Positions 6,902-16,412 of a DNA stretch of 64,000 bases are shown piece after piece. The position numbers were made by a program, and so were the translations under genes. The stretch's first letter is position 1, and each line of letters starts with the position of its first letter. This DNA is from Variovorax guangxiensis (GTDB taxonomy: Bacteria > Pseudomonadota > Gammaproteobacteria > Burkholderiales > Burkholderiaceae_C): the NCBI RefSeq assembly GCF_003952165.1, contig NZ_RXFT01000001.1, forward strand, positions 248,001 to 312,000, given 5' to 3'. Below the pieces are notes generated by a model. It saw nothing but the letters and a program-made list of their open reading frames with translations, did not search any database and was not told where the DNA came from.

Positions 6902-9094
6902 ATGGGTCATGCGTCGCGAGGGAGCGATCGCAGAAGAGCGTCGCCACAACGGCTGCGACGCTGGGCGCGGTTTTCAGGTCTTTCGAGTCTTTCACTGGGT
7001 TGGGGGCTCGCCGTGGGCCCCTGTGCGGCGGTCTTCGCGCAGACGCCCGACGGCCAGACGCTCAAGCCCATCCAGGTCGACGCCGAGCGGCACACGCCGC
7101 TGGCCATCGACGAGCCCACGCAGACCGGCAGCCGCCTCGGCCTCACGCCGCTGGAGACGCCGGCCAGCGTCGAGGTGCTGACCGGCGACACCATCCGCGC
7201 GCGTGGCGACGTCTCGGTGATCGACGCCGTCACCCGCGCCACCGGCATCACCGGTTCGCCCGGCCCCGGCAATGGCGGTACCGCGCTGGGAGCGCGCGGC
7301 TTCCTGGGCCATGGCTCGGTGATGCAGCTCTTCGACGGCACGCGCCTGTACGCGGGCGCCGGCACCGTCACTTTTCCCTTCGACACCTGGTCGGCCGACC
7401 GCATCGAGGTGCTGCGCGGCGCAGCCTCGGTGATGTACGGCGAGGGCGCCATCGGCGGCGCGATCAACGTGGTGCCGAAGAAGCCCACGCGCGGGCCGAT
7501 CCGCAATGAAGCGCTGGTCACGCTCGGCTCCGACGCCACGCGGCAGGTGGCCTTCGGCAGCGGCGGGGCGATCAACGACCGGCTTTCGTACCGCTTCGAC
7601 ATCAGCCAGCGCAACACCGACGGCTTCATGCTGCGCGGCGAGGCAGAGAGCCTGGCCGTGAGCGCCGCCGTGCGGCTGGACGTGTCGCCGCAGCTGCAGT
7701 TCACGCTCTCGCACGACGAGGGCCGCCAGTCGCCGCAGCGCTACTACGGCGTACCGCTGATCGATGGCCGCCTCGGCAGCCAGACCCTGCGCCAGAACTT
7801 CAACGTGGACGACGCCGAGATCAAGTACCGCGACAAGTGGACCCGCCTCGACGCCCAGTGGACGCCCAACGACGCCGTGACGGTGCGCAACCAGCTCTAC
7901 CGGCTGGAGAGCAAGCGCCACTGGCGCAACAGCGAAACCTACACCTACAGCGCCACCACCCGGCGCGTGACGCGCGGCGACTACCTGGAGATCGGCCACG
8001 ACCAGGAGCAGATCGGCAACCGCACCGACGCCACCTTCAGGCATGGCCTCTTCGGCCTGGCCAACCAGGTGCTCGTGGGCTTCGACGTGAACCGCATCGA
8101 CTTCACGCACATCAACGACTCGCCCTACGGCGGCCGTTCGGTGGTCGACCCCTTCGTCTTCAGCCCCGGCTACTACGCCTCGCCCGTGGCCTACACGCCG
8201 CGCTACAAGACCAGGACCAGCACCTACGCCTTCTTCGCCGAGGACAAGCTGGCCTTCAGCCAGCAGTGGTCGCTGGTGGCCAGCCTGCGTTGGGACCACG
8301 CGAAGATCGCGCGCACCGATCTTCAGAACGCCGCCAACAACTTCGGCAAGACCTTCGAGTACGCCACCGGCCGCCTCGGCGTGGTCTACGCGCCCGACGC
8401 CTCGCAGTCGTTCTACGCGCAGGTGGCGCGCGCGGCCGATCCGCTGGGCTCGCTGGTGACCACCTCGGCCTCGCAGGCAGCCTTCGACCTCAGCACCGGC
8501 AGGCAGGTCGAGGTCGGCTACAAGCGCCAGCTCGCGGACAACCGCGGCGCCTGGACCGTGGCGGCCTACCGCATCGAGAAGAACAAGCTGCTCTCGCGCG
8601 ACGCCATCGACCCCACGGCCACCCAGCAGGTCGGCAAGCAGTCTTCGGAAGGCATCGAGGCCACGCTCGACCTGGCGCTGACCTCCACGCTGCGGCTGGA
8701 GGCCAATGTCGCCAAGCTGCGCGCGCGCTACGACGACTTCAACGAGGTGGTCGGCGGCAGGCTGGTCTCGCGCGCGGGCAACATGCCCACCGGCGTGCCC
8801 GAGGAGGCCGCCAACCTCTGGCTCACCTGGCGCTTCCTGCCGCAGTGGGAAGCCGATGTCGGCCTGCGCTACGTGGGCCCGCGCCAGGTCGACTCGGCCA
8901 ATTCGCGAAAGATCGGCTCCTACACCGTGGCCGACGCGGGCGTGAGCTGGCAGGCGAACCCGTCGCTCAAGCTCGCGCTGCGCGCCTACAACCTGGCCGA
9001 CCGGCGCTATCCGGTGTCGTTCTCGAACGGCGGCAACCAGTGGCTGCTGGGGCGCCCGCGCTCCTTCGAGCTGTCGGCGCTGGTCAACTTCTGA
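6902..9094 (+). CDS. TonB-dependent outer-membrane receptor under riboswitch control
   Basis: A 730-residue outer-membrane receptor with an N-terminal plug and a beta-barrel ending in Phe (ALVNF). The ATG at 6902 is preferred because GGAGGAGAG precedes it and it yields a signal peptide cleaved after residue 46 (AVFA|Q). Upstream in-frame codons belong to the riboswitch. The TonB-box/plug region begins LKPIQVDAERHT. ASVMYGEGAIGGAINVVPKKP is the plug signature shared by siderophore-type receptors. Sequence style therefore looks siderophore-like, but the cobalamin riboswitch and the following cobalt genes suggest a corrinoid, cobalt chelate or related ligand. It is not a canonical BtuB by sequence that I can see. 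Confidence 0.85.
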   Translation: MGHASRGSDRRRASPQRLRRWARFSGLSSLSLGWGLAVGPCAAVFAQTPDGQTLKPIQVDAERHTPLAIDEPTQTGSRLGLTPLETPASVEVLTGDTIRARGDVSVIDAVTRATGITGSPGPGNGGTALGARGFLGHGSVMQLFDGTRLYAGAGTVTFPFDTWSADRIEVLRGAASVMYGEGAIGGAINVVPKKPTRGPIRNEALVTLGSDATRQVAFGSGGAINDRLSYRFDISQRNTDGFMLRGEAESLAVSAAVRLDVSPQLQFTLSHDEGRQSPQRYYGVPLIDGRLGSQTLRQNFNVDDAEIKYRDKWTRLDAQWTPNDAVTVRNQLYRLESKRHWRNSETYTYSATTRRVTRGDYLEIGHDQEQIGNRTDATFRHGLFGLANQVLVGFDVNRIDFTHINDSPYGGRSVVDPFVFSPGYYASPVAYTPRYKTRTSTYAFFAEDKLAFSQQWSLVASLRWDHAKIARTDLQNAANNFGKTFEYATGRLGVVYAPDASQSFYAQVARAADPLGSLVTTSASQAAFDLSTGRQVEVGYKRQLADNRGAWTVAAYRIEKNKLLSRDAIDPTATQQVGKQSSEGIEATLDLALTSTLRLEANVAKLRARYDDFNEVVGGRLVSRAGNMPTGVPEEAANLWLTWRFLPQWEADVGLRYVGPRQVDSANSRKIGSYTVADAGVSWQANPSLKLALRAYNLADRRYPVSFSNGGNQWLLGRPRSFELSALVNF

Positions 9095-9116
9095 CGAACG
9101 CGGGCAGGACGAACGC

Positions 9117-10655
9117 ATGACCTCCGCATGGCGCCGCGCCTGGCCGCGCATCCGGCACTGGCTCTACTGGACGCACCGGTGGCTGGGCATCGGCGGCTGC
9201 CTGCTGTTCGTCATGTGGTTCGTCTCGGGCGTGGTGATGATGTACGTGGGGTATCCGAACCTCACGGACGAGGAGCGCCTCGCGGGCCTCTCGCCGCTGC
9301 GCTTCGGGCAGGCGGCGGTGTCGCCCTCGGCCGCGCTCGAAGCGCTGCCGAAGGAGGCACGCGCCCAGCCGCCGCGCCGCATGGTGCTGGAGATGCAGGG
9401 CGGAACCGGCGCCGGCCCCGTCTGGCGCATCGTCGATGCGCGCGGCGGGCGGCACACGGTTTCGGCGCGCGACGGCCGCGTGCCCGGCCCGGTCGATGCC
9501 GCGCAGGCCGAGGCCATCGCGCGCGACTTCTCCGGCCATGCCGGCGCCCGCTGGGCCGAGACGCTGGAGCGCGACCAGTGGACCGTGCCGCAGGCCCTGA
9601 ACCTGCTGCGTCCGCTGCACCGCATCGAAGTGGGCGACGCGGCGGGCACCGAGCTCTACGTGTCGCAGCGCAACGGCGAGGTGTTGCGCGACACCACGCG
9701 CTCCGAGCGCTTCTGGAACTGGCTGGGCTCGGTGCCGCACTGGATCTACTTCACGCCGCTGCGCGCCGATCCGCCGCTGTGGCACGACGTGGTGGTGTGG
9801 CTGTCTGCCGCCTGCATTGTCTCGGCGGTGACGGGCATCGTCATCGGCATCCTGCGGGTGCGGCTGCGGCGGCGCTTCCGCAACGGCGCGGTCACGCCGT
9901 ACACGGGCTGGATGGCCTGGCACCACATCGCGGGGCTGATAGGTGGTTTCTTCGTGCTGACCTGGATCGTCAGCGGCTGGCTGTCGATGAACCCCAACGG
10001 CTGGTTCCAGCGCGGAGGCGCAGATGCCGCGGCGATGGCCCGCTACACGGGTGCCGGTACCTCGCCGTTCCCGTGGCCGCCAGCAACGATGCCGGCGGGC
10101 GAGGGCGCCGACGCCCCGCGCGAGGCCGTGCTGCTGTGGTTCGACGGCAAGCCGCTGCTGCAGCTGCGCGACGCGAAGGCGCGCACGCGAGTGATCGATG
10201 CGGTTTCGGGCCAGCCTGCCGCCATCGCCAGGGAAGACATCCTGCGCGCCGCCGCCCGCCTGCGGCCCGGCTCGAACATCACCGAGGCCGTGCTCCAGAC
10301 CCGAGAAGACTTCCACTGGTACGGCCACCACCGCGAACGCATCGTGCCCGTGTGGCGCCTGCAGTTCGACGACCCGGCGCGCAGCTGGATCTACATCGAC
10401 CCGGCCAGCGGCCAGGTGGCCGGCAGCAACGACGGCAACTCGCGCCTGCGCCGCTGGCTCTTCAACGCGGCGCACAGCCTCGACTTTCCCTGGCTCATCC
10501 AGTACCGGCCGGCCTGGGATCTCGTGGTGTGGCTGCTTTCCATCGTCGGCGCGGTGGCTTCGGCCAGCGGCGCCGTGATCGGCTGGCGCCGGCTGCGGCG
10601 AAAGCCGAAGCCGGCGGCCGAACCGGGCGCGCGGCATGCGCTGCGGCGTTCATGA
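9117..10655 (+). CDS. PepSY-associated membrane protein (four TM segments)
   Basis: A 512-residue inner-membrane protein. Hydrophobic segments lie near residues 20-45 (IGGCLLFVMWFVSGVVMMYV), 222-246, 265-288 (HHIAGLIGGFFVLTWIVSG) and 470-495, with two large periplasmic PepSY-type regions between them. Histidines next to membrane segments (THRW, WHHIAG, YGHHRERIVP, AAHSLDF) resemble those of PepSY_TM proteins, which are often paired with TonB receptors and are proposed to reduce imported metal chelates at the inner membrane. The gene starts 22 bp after the receptor gene and so shares the riboswitch transcript. A role in releasing cobalt or corrinoid is an inference from position. Confidence 0.82.
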   Translation: MTSAWRRAWPRIRHWLYWTHRWLGIGGCLLFVMWFVSGVVMMYVGYPNLTDEERLAGLSPLRFGQAAVSPSAALEALPKEARAQPPRRMVLEMQGGTGAGPVWRIVDARGGRHTVSARDGRVPGPVDAAQAEAIARDFSGHAGARWAETLERDQWTVPQALNLLRPLHRIEVGDAAGTELYVSQRNGEVLRDTTRSERFWNWLGSVPHWIYFTPLRADPPLWHDVVVWLSAACIVSAVTGIVIGILRVRLRRRFRNGAVTPYTGWMAWHHIAGLIGGFFVLTWIVSGWLSMNPNGWFQRGGADAAAMARYTGAGTSPFPWPPATMPAGEGADAPREAVLLWFDGKPLLQLRDAKARTRVIDAVSGQPAAIAREDILRAAARLRPGSNITEAVLQTREDFHWYGHHRERIVPVWRLQFDDPARSWIYIDPASGQVAGSNDGNSRLRRWLFNAAHSLDFPWLIQYRPAWDLVVWLLSIVGAVASASGAVIGWRRLRRKPKPAAEPGARHALRRS

Positions 10656-10728
10656 ACGGGGCTTGCGTGAGCTTGCCCATCCACCAACAATCAACTTTCG
10701 CACCGCGGTGCATTTCAGGAGGTGCTCG

Positions 10729-11406
10729 ATGCACATCGAACCAGGTCTAGTCGACGGATCCAAGATATTCCTCAGCTACGCTACGGCGGCAGCCGCGCTT
10801 GCCTACACCGGCAAGGTCGCGTTCCAGACGCTCATGAAGGACGGGCCCGCCGCACTGGCGCTGCGTTCCGCCATCGCCGTGGCGCTGGTGTTCTGCTTCT
10901 TCGAGGTGTTCCCGCACCACCCGGTGGGCGTGTCGGAGGTGCACCTGATCCTGGGCACCACGCTGCTGCTGGTGTTCGGGCTCGCGCCCGCCGCCATCGG
11001 GCTGGCTGGCGGCCTGCTGATCCAGGGCCTCTTCTTCGAGCCGCAGGACATTCCGCAATACGGCATGAACGTCACCACGCTGCTGGTGCCGCTGTTCGCC
11101 ACTTCCGCGCTGGCGCGCCGCATCATTCCCGAGAACCTGGCCTATGTGGACATCGGCTACCGCGAGGCTTTCAAGCTCTCGGTGGCTTACCAGGGCGGCA
11201 TCGTGGTGTGGGTCGGCTTCTGGGCGCTGTACGGACGCGGCACCGGCATCGAGAACGTGAGCCAGATCGCCAGCTTCGGCGCTGCCTACATGACCGTCGT
11301 GCTGGTCGAGCCGCTGGTCGACCTGGGCGTGCTGGCTGCTGCCAAGGCATGGCGCCGGCTGCAGGGCACCGCCCTCGTCGAGCGTCGCCTGTACGGCGGC
11401 GCCTGA
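10729..11406 (+). CDS. cbiM: CbiM-like cobalt ECF permease subunit
   Basis: A 225-residue polytopic inner-membrane protein. The N-terminus begins MHIEPGLVDG, matching the invariant Met-His-Ile start of CbiM/NikM proteins, where this N-terminal loop binds the metal. Five to seven hydrophobic segments follow. A strong AGGAGGTG ribosome site precedes the ATG at 10729. It lies between the PepSY gene and cobW in the riboswitch operon, which fits Co2+ uptake. No cbiN, cbiQ or cbiO is adjacent. Either the ATPase components are elsewhere or this is a solitary S-component-like transporter. Confidence 0.8.
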   Translation: MHIEPGLVDGSKIFLSYATAAAALAYTGKVAFQTLMKDGPAALALRSAIAVALVFCFFEVFPHHPVGVSEVHLILGTTLLLVFGLAPAAIGLAGGLLIQGLFFEPQDIPQYGMNVTTLLVPLFATSALARRIIPENLAYVDIGYREAFKLSVAYQGGIVVWVGFWALYGRGTGIENVSQIASFGAAYMTVVLVEPLVDLGVLAAAKAWRRLQGTALVERRLYGGA

Positions 11407-11525
11407 TCCGCGCTTCTCGCGCGCTTCCTTTCCCCGCGGGCGCCGCGGTGCCTGCCCGGGCGCCTGTGTGCCGCCCACCCATCGCGCCGCCGCCATCGCC
11501 GGCGGCGCCTGAAAGACCTTCTCCC

Positions 11526-12596
11526 ATGACACAAGCAAGCAACGCCAAGATCCCCGTCACCATCGTCACGGGCTTCCTCGGCAGCGGCAAGACCACGCTG
11601 CTGCGCCACATCCTCGGCAACGCCGAAGGCCGCCGCATCGCGGTGATCGTCAACGAGTTCGGCGAGTTGGGCATCGACGGCGAGATCCTGCGCGGCTGCG
11701 GCATCGGCTGCGACGACGAAGGCAACGAGCGCGAAGGCGCGCTCTACGAGCTGGCCAACGGCTGCGTCTGCTGCACCGTGCAGGAAGAGTTCCTGCCGGT
11801 GATGCTGCAGCTGGCCGAGCGGCGCGGCGAACTCGATGCGGTGCTCATCGAAACCTCGGGCCTCGCGCTGCCCAAGCCGCTGGTGCAGGCCTTCCAGTGG
11901 CCGGACATCGCCAACATCTTCACCGTGGATTCGGTCGTCACCGTGGTCGACGGCCCGGCCGCCGCCTCGGGCCAGTTCGCCGAGAACCCGCAGGCCGTCG
12001 ACGAAGCCCGCCGCGCCGATCCCAACCTCGACCACGAATCGCCGCTGCACGAACTGTTCGAAGACCAGCTCTCGGCCGCCGACCTCGTGGTGCTCAACAA
12101 GACCGACCTGATGGACGACGCGGCGCGCGCCAAGGTCGAGGCGCTGGTGCGCGAAGAGCTTCCGCCCGAGGTGAAGATCGTCGCCGCCAGCGAAGGCCGG
12201 CTGCCGCTCGCGCTGCTGCTGGGCCAGGGCCGCGCGGCCGAGGCCACCATCCACCTGCGCGAGAGCCACCACGACCACGAGGAAGACCACGACCACGACG
12301 AGTTCGACTCGCTCGTGATCGAGCTGCCGCCCGTGGACCGCGACAGCCTGCTGGCCGTGCTCGGCAAGCTGGTCGAGCAGCACACCATCTACCGCGTGAA
12401 GGGCTTCGTCGCCGTTCCGGGCAAGCCGATGCGCCTGCTGGTGCAGGGCGTGGGCCGGCGCTTCGACCACCACTTCGACCGCCGCTGGCGCGACGGCGAG
12501 GCGCAGCGCACGCGGCTGGTGTTCATCGGCGAAGACCTGGACGAAGGCGCGCTGCGCAAGGCGCTCGAAGAGGCGGGCGCCGTCGCCACCGCCTGA
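11526..12596 (+). CDS. cobW: CobW-type metallochaperone GTPase
   Basis: A 356-residue G3E-family GTPase. The P-loop GFLGSGKTT is at residues 16-24, the metal-binding CVCC motif near residue 80 (NGCVCCTVQEEF), the NKTD guanine-specificity motif near 190, and a His/Asp-rich segment (HHDHEEDHDHDEF) around 243-257 that suggests Co2+ or Zn2+ binding. The C-terminal CobW domain follows. In aerobic cobalamin synthesis CobW is proposed to deliver Co2+ to the CobN chelatase, and here it sits 12 bp before cobN. The ATG at 11526 fits the family start (TIVTGFLGSGKT within 25 residues). The in-frame open region upstream lies antiphase over cbiM and is not part of the gene. Confidence 0.92.
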   Translation: MTQASNAKIPVTIVTGFLGSGKTTLLRHILGNAEGRRIAVIVNEFGELGIDGEILRGCGIGCDDEGNEREGALYELANGCVCCTVQEEFLPVMLQLAERRGELDAVLIETSGLALPKPLVQAFQWPDIANIFTVDSVVTVVDGPAAASGQFAENPQAVDEARRADPNLDHESPLHELFEDQLSAADLVVLNKTDLMDDAARAKVEALVREELPPEVKIVAASEGRLPLALLLGQGRAAEATIHLRESHHDHEEDHDHDEFDSLVIELPPVDRDSLLAVLGKLVEQHTIYRVKGFVAVPGKPMRLLVQGVGRRFDHHFDRRWRDGEAQRTRLVFIGEDLDEGALRKALEEAGAVATA

Positions 12597-12608
12597 CGCC
12601 CCGAGCGC

Positions 12609-15600
12609 ATGCACCTGCTGAGCACCCAGCCCGGACGCTTCGTCGAGGACGACAGCGTCGTCACCCGTCTCGACCAGACACCGGGCGACATCGTGGTGCT
12701 CAGCTCGGCCGACACCACGCTCGCGCTGCTCGCCGCCGCGCGCACTGCGTTGGCGGCCACCGACCCAGGCTATCCGTCGCTGCGGCTGGCCAACCTCATG
12801 TACCTGCGACAGCCGGCATCGCTCGACCTCTACGTCGACGAGGTGCTGCAGCATGCGCGCGTGGTGGTGGTCGACCACCTGGGCGCCGAATCGGCCTGGG
12901 CCTACGGGCTGCAGCAGCTCGAAAAACTGGCCAGGCGCAAGGGCCAGCAGCTCGCGATGTTCTCCGGCGACCTGCAGGAGGACGAAGACCTGCTCGCGCG
13001 CGGCACCCTGTCGCGCGACGTGAGCCGCCAGCTCTGGCAGTACATGCGCAGCGGCGGGGCGGGCAACGCGATGCAGTTCCTGCGCGCGGTGGCCTTCCAC
13101 GGCCTGGGCCATGGCGAGGCGCCGCTGCCGCCGCGCAGCCTGCCGCAGGTGGCGCTGCATGTGCCGGGCGGGGCGGGCGCTTCGCACACGGTGGCCGGCA
13201 TCGACGATCTGCGCGCCCGCTGGCACGCGGGCGCGCCGGTGGTGGCGCTGGTGTTCTACCGGTCGCACCTGCTGTCGGGCAATACGGCCGCCTTCGATGC
13301 GTTGGCAGCGGCGTTGACCGCGCAGGGGTTGAACCCGCTGCCCGTCGCGCTCGATTCGCTCAAAGACCCGCTGTGCCTGTCCACGCTGCGCGAGCTGTGC
13401 GCGGAGCACGACGTGCAACTCGTGCTCAACACGACCGCATTCGCGGCACTGGGGCAGGGCGAGGGCGTGGAGCTCGCCGGCGACGCTCCCGTGCTCCAGG
13501 TCATCGTGAGCGGCGGCAACCGGGAGGACTGGCTGGCCGACAGCCAGGGCCTGCGCCCGCGCGACATCGCGATGCAGATCGCGCTGCCCGAGATGGACGG
13601 CCGCATCGTCACGCGGGCCGTGAGCTTCAAGGGCCTGTCGCACCGCTGCGAGCTCACGCAGACCGAGGTGGTGAACTACCAGCCCGAGCCCGACCGCATC
13701 GCCTTCGTGGCCGAGCTGGCGCGGCGCTGGTGCCGGCTGCGCAGCCTGCGCGCGGAAGAGAAACGCATCGCGCTGATCCTCGCCAACTATCCGGGCAGCG
13801 AAGGCCGCATCGGCAGCGGAGTGGGACTGGACACGCCGGCCTCCGTGATGGCGATCCTGCAGGCGATGGCGGCCGAAGGCTATGCGCTCGGCGACCCCGG
13901 CGTGATGCCCCCAGACGGCGACGCGCTGATGCGCAGGCTGCAGGAAGGCATCGCCAACGACCCGTCGCAGTGGGCTTCGCGGCCGGCGTGGCAGAGCTTC
14001 GCGCTGGCCGACTACCGGGCGTGCCTGGCCCGGCTGCCCGATGGCATGGCGACCGCCATCGACGAACGCTGGGGCACGCCCGAGCAAGACCCGATGCTGC
14101 GCAACGGCCGCTTCATGATCGCGGGCCTGCGGCTGGGCCGCGTGTTCGTCGGCATCCAGCCCGCGCGGGCGCTCGGCAGCCTGGGCGCCGCCGACTACGC
14201 GAGCTACCACGACGCCGAGTTGGTGCCGCCGCACAGCTACCTGGCCTTCTATTTCTGGCTGCGCGAGGCTTTCGCCATCGACGCGGTGGTGCACGTGGGC
14301 AAGCACGGCAACCTCGAATGGCTGCCGGGCAAGAGCATCGCGCTGTCGCAGGCCTGCTGGCCCGACGCGATCCTCGGGCCGCTGCCCAACGTGTACCCGT
14401 TCATCGTCAACGACCCGGGCGAGGGCGCTCAGGCCAAACGGCGCACGCAGGCGGTCATCGTCGACCACCTCATGCCGCCGCTCACGCGCGCCGAGAACCA
14501 CGGGCCGATGCAGGACCTGGAGCGCCAGGTCGACGAGTACTACGACGCGCTGTTGGTCGACGCGCGCCGCGCGAAGGTGCTGCGCGCGCAGATCCTCACG
14601 GCCGTTCGCGCCCAGCATTTGGTCGAGGAGCTGGGCATGCCCGGCGCGGAGGAAGACGACGCCGTGCTCGCGCGCGTGGACGCCTATCTCTGCGAGCTGA
14701 AGGAAACGCAGATCCGCGACGGACTGCACGTGTTCGGCGCTTCGCCGAGCGGTCGGCTGCGGCGCGACACGCTGCTGGCGCTGGCGCGCTATCCGGCCGC
14801 CGACGGCGCTGGCGCGAATGCCGGGCTGCTCGGCGCGCTTTCGCAAGACCTTCTGCCGGACGACGCCTTCGACCCGCTCGACATCGACGCGGCCCGGCCT
14901 TGGCAGGGTGCGCGCCCCGCGCTGCTGCAATCGGTGAGCACCGGGGCATGGCGGCACCAGGGCGACACGCGCGAGCGGCTGGAGCTGCTGGCGCAGCGGC
15001 TGCTCGAAGCCGGCGAGTACCCGCCCGGGTTGCCGAAGACAACAGCCGTGATGAGCCGCATCGCACAAAGCCTGGCCCCCGCGCTCGACGCCTGCGGCGC
15101 GCAGGAGCTGCGCCAGTTGTCCCGCGCCCTGCAGGGCCGCTTCGTGCCGCCGGGGCCGAGCGGTTCTCCCTCGCGCGGCCGGCCCGACGTGCTGCCCACC
15201 GGCCGCAACTTCTACGCTGTCGACACCCGTGCTATCCCGACGCCCACGGCCTGGATGCTGGGCCTCAAGTCGGCCGCGCAGTTGGTCGAGCGGCACATGC
15301 AGGAGCATGGCGACTACCCGTCGGCGATGGGCCTGTCGGTCTGGGGCACAGCCACCATGCGCACCGGCGGCGACGACCTGGCGCAGGCCTTCGCGCTGAT
15401 CGGTGTGCGGCCGAGGTGGGCGCCGGGCAGCCAGCGCGTGGTCGATTTCGAGGTGCTGCCCACGGTAGGGCTCGGGCGTCCCCGCATCGACGTCACGCTG
15501 CGCATCTCGGGCTTCTTCCGCGACGCCTTTCCCAATGCCGTACAGATGTTCGATGCAGCGGTGCAGGCCGTGGCAGCGCAGGAAGACGAGGACGAGGAGC

Positions 15601-16412
15601 GCAATCCGATCCGAGCACGCATCCTGCGCGAGACCGCCGCGCTGCAGGCGCAGGGCATGGCGCCCGAAGCGGCCCGCACGCAGGCCGGCTGGCGAGTGTT
15701 CGGCTCGGCGCCGGGCAGCTACGGCAGCGGCTTGCAGCCGCTCTTCGACCGTGGCGACTGGCAAAGCGACGACGATCTGTCGAAGGCCTACGTCGGCGGT
15801 AGCGCCCATGCCTACGGACAGGGCAGCGACGGCGTGCCGGCGGCCGACGCGCTCAGGCGCCGGCTGCGCGCGATGACCGTCGTCATGCAGAACCAGGACA
15901 GCCGCGAGCACGACCTGCTCGACTCCAACGACTACTACCAGTTCCAGGGCGGCATGGCGGCCGCCGTGCGCCACCTGAGCGGCCGCCAGCCGGCCATGTA
16001 CCACGGCGACCATGGCAACCCGCAGGCGCCGCGCGTGCGCACGCTGAAGGAAGAAATCGGCCGCGTCGTGCGCTCGCGCGTCGTCAACCCGAAGTGGATC
16101 GACGGCGTGAAGCGCCACGGCTACAAGGGCGCTTTCGAGATGGCCGCGACGGTCGACTATCTGTTCGGCTTCGATGCCACCGCGCGCGTGGTCGGCGACC
16201 ACCAGTACGCCATGGTGGCCGACGCCTACGTGCTCGACGACGCCACCCGCGACTTCGTGAATGAACACAACCCGCGCGCGCTGCACGACATGCTCAGCCG
16301 CCTGCTCGAAGCCATGCAGCGCGGCCTCTGGCAATCGCCCGGCGACTACCGCGCCCGGCTCGAGAACCTGCTGCTCGACCACGAGCAGCGGATGGAAGGA
16401 AGCCTCCGATGA
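12609..16412 (+). CDS. cobN: Cobaltochelatase large subunit CobN
   Basis: A 1267-residue protein, the normal length for CobN. It is the catalytic large subunit that inserts Co2+ into hydrogenobyrinic acid a,c-diamide, working with an ATPase medium/small subunit pair. Typical stretches are the N-terminal LLSTQPG, the central HVGKHGNLEWLPGKS with its conserved His, and the C-terminal MQNQDSREHDLLDSNDYYQFQGGM and KEEIGRVVRSRVVNPKWIDGVKRHGYKGAFEM. It begins 12 bp after cobW and its stop overlaps the chlI-like start by 4 nt (ATGA), so the three genes are co-translated. A very long open frame antisense to it is a GC-bias artefact. Confidence 0.95.
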   Translation: MHLLSTQPGRFVEDDSVVTRLDQTPGDIVVLSSADTTLALLAAARTALAATDPGYPSLRLANLMYLRQPASLDLYVDEVLQHARVVVVDHLGAESAWAYGLQQLEKLARRKGQQLAMFSGDLQEDEDLLARGTLSRDVSRQLWQYMRSGGAGNAMQFLRAVAFHGLGHGEAPLPPRSLPQVALHVPGGAGASHTVAGIDDLRARWHAGAPVVALVFYRSHLLSGNTAAFDALAAALTAQGLNPLPVALDSLKDPLCLSTLRELCAEHDVQLVLNTTAFAALGQGEGVELAGDAPVLQVIVSGGNREDWLADSQGLRPRDIAMQIALPEMDGRIVTRAVSFKGLSHRCELTQTEVVNYQPEPDRIAFVAELARRWCRLRSLRAEEKRIALILANYPGSEGRIGSGVGLDTPASVMAILQAMAAEGYALGDPGVMPPDGDALMRRLQEGIANDPSQWASRPAWQSFALADYRACLARLPDGMATAIDERWGTPEQDPMLRNGRFMIAGLRLGRVFVGIQPARALGSLGAADYASYHDAELVPPHSYLAFYFWLREAFAIDAVVHVGKHGNLEWLPGKSIALSQACWPDAILGPLPNVYPFIVNDPGEGAQAKRRTQAVIVDHLMPPLTRAENHGPMQDLERQVDEYYDALLVDARRAKVLRAQILTAVRAQHLVEELGMPGAEEDDAVLARVDAYLCELKETQIRDGLHVFGASPSGRLRRDTLLALARYPAADGAGANAGLLGALSQDLLPDDAFDPLDIDAARPWQGARPALLQSVSTGAWRHQGDTRERLELLAQRLLEAGEYPPGLPKTTAVMSRIAQSLAPALDACGAQELRQLSRALQGRFVPPGPSGSPSRGRPDVLPTGRNFYAVDTRAIPTPTAWMLGLKSAAQLVERHMQEHGDYPSAMGLSVWGTATMRTGGDDLAQAFALIGVRPRWAPGSQRVVDFEVLPTVGLGRPRIDVTLRISGFFRDAFPNAVQMFDAAVQAVAAQEDEDEERNPIRARILRETAALQAQGMAPEAARTQAGWRVFGSAPGSYGSGLQPLFDRGDWQSDDDLSKAYVGGSAHAYGQGSDGVPAADALRRRLRAMTVVMQNQDSREHDLLDSNDYYQFQGGMAAAVRHLSGRQPAMYHGDHGNPQAPRVRTLKEEIGRVVRSRVVNPKWIDGVKRHGYKGAFEMAATVDYLFGFDATARVVGDHQYAMVADAYVLDDATRDFVNEHNPRALHDMLSRLLEAMQRGLWQSPGDYRARLENLLLDHEQRMEGSLR

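Noticed and set aside
11286..16382. A very long open frame on the strand opposite cobW/cobN
   Set aside because: It has His/Val/Arg-rich, low-complexity composition, no ribosome site and lies exactly antisense to well-conserved CobW and CobN. It is an effect of GC-biased codon use.
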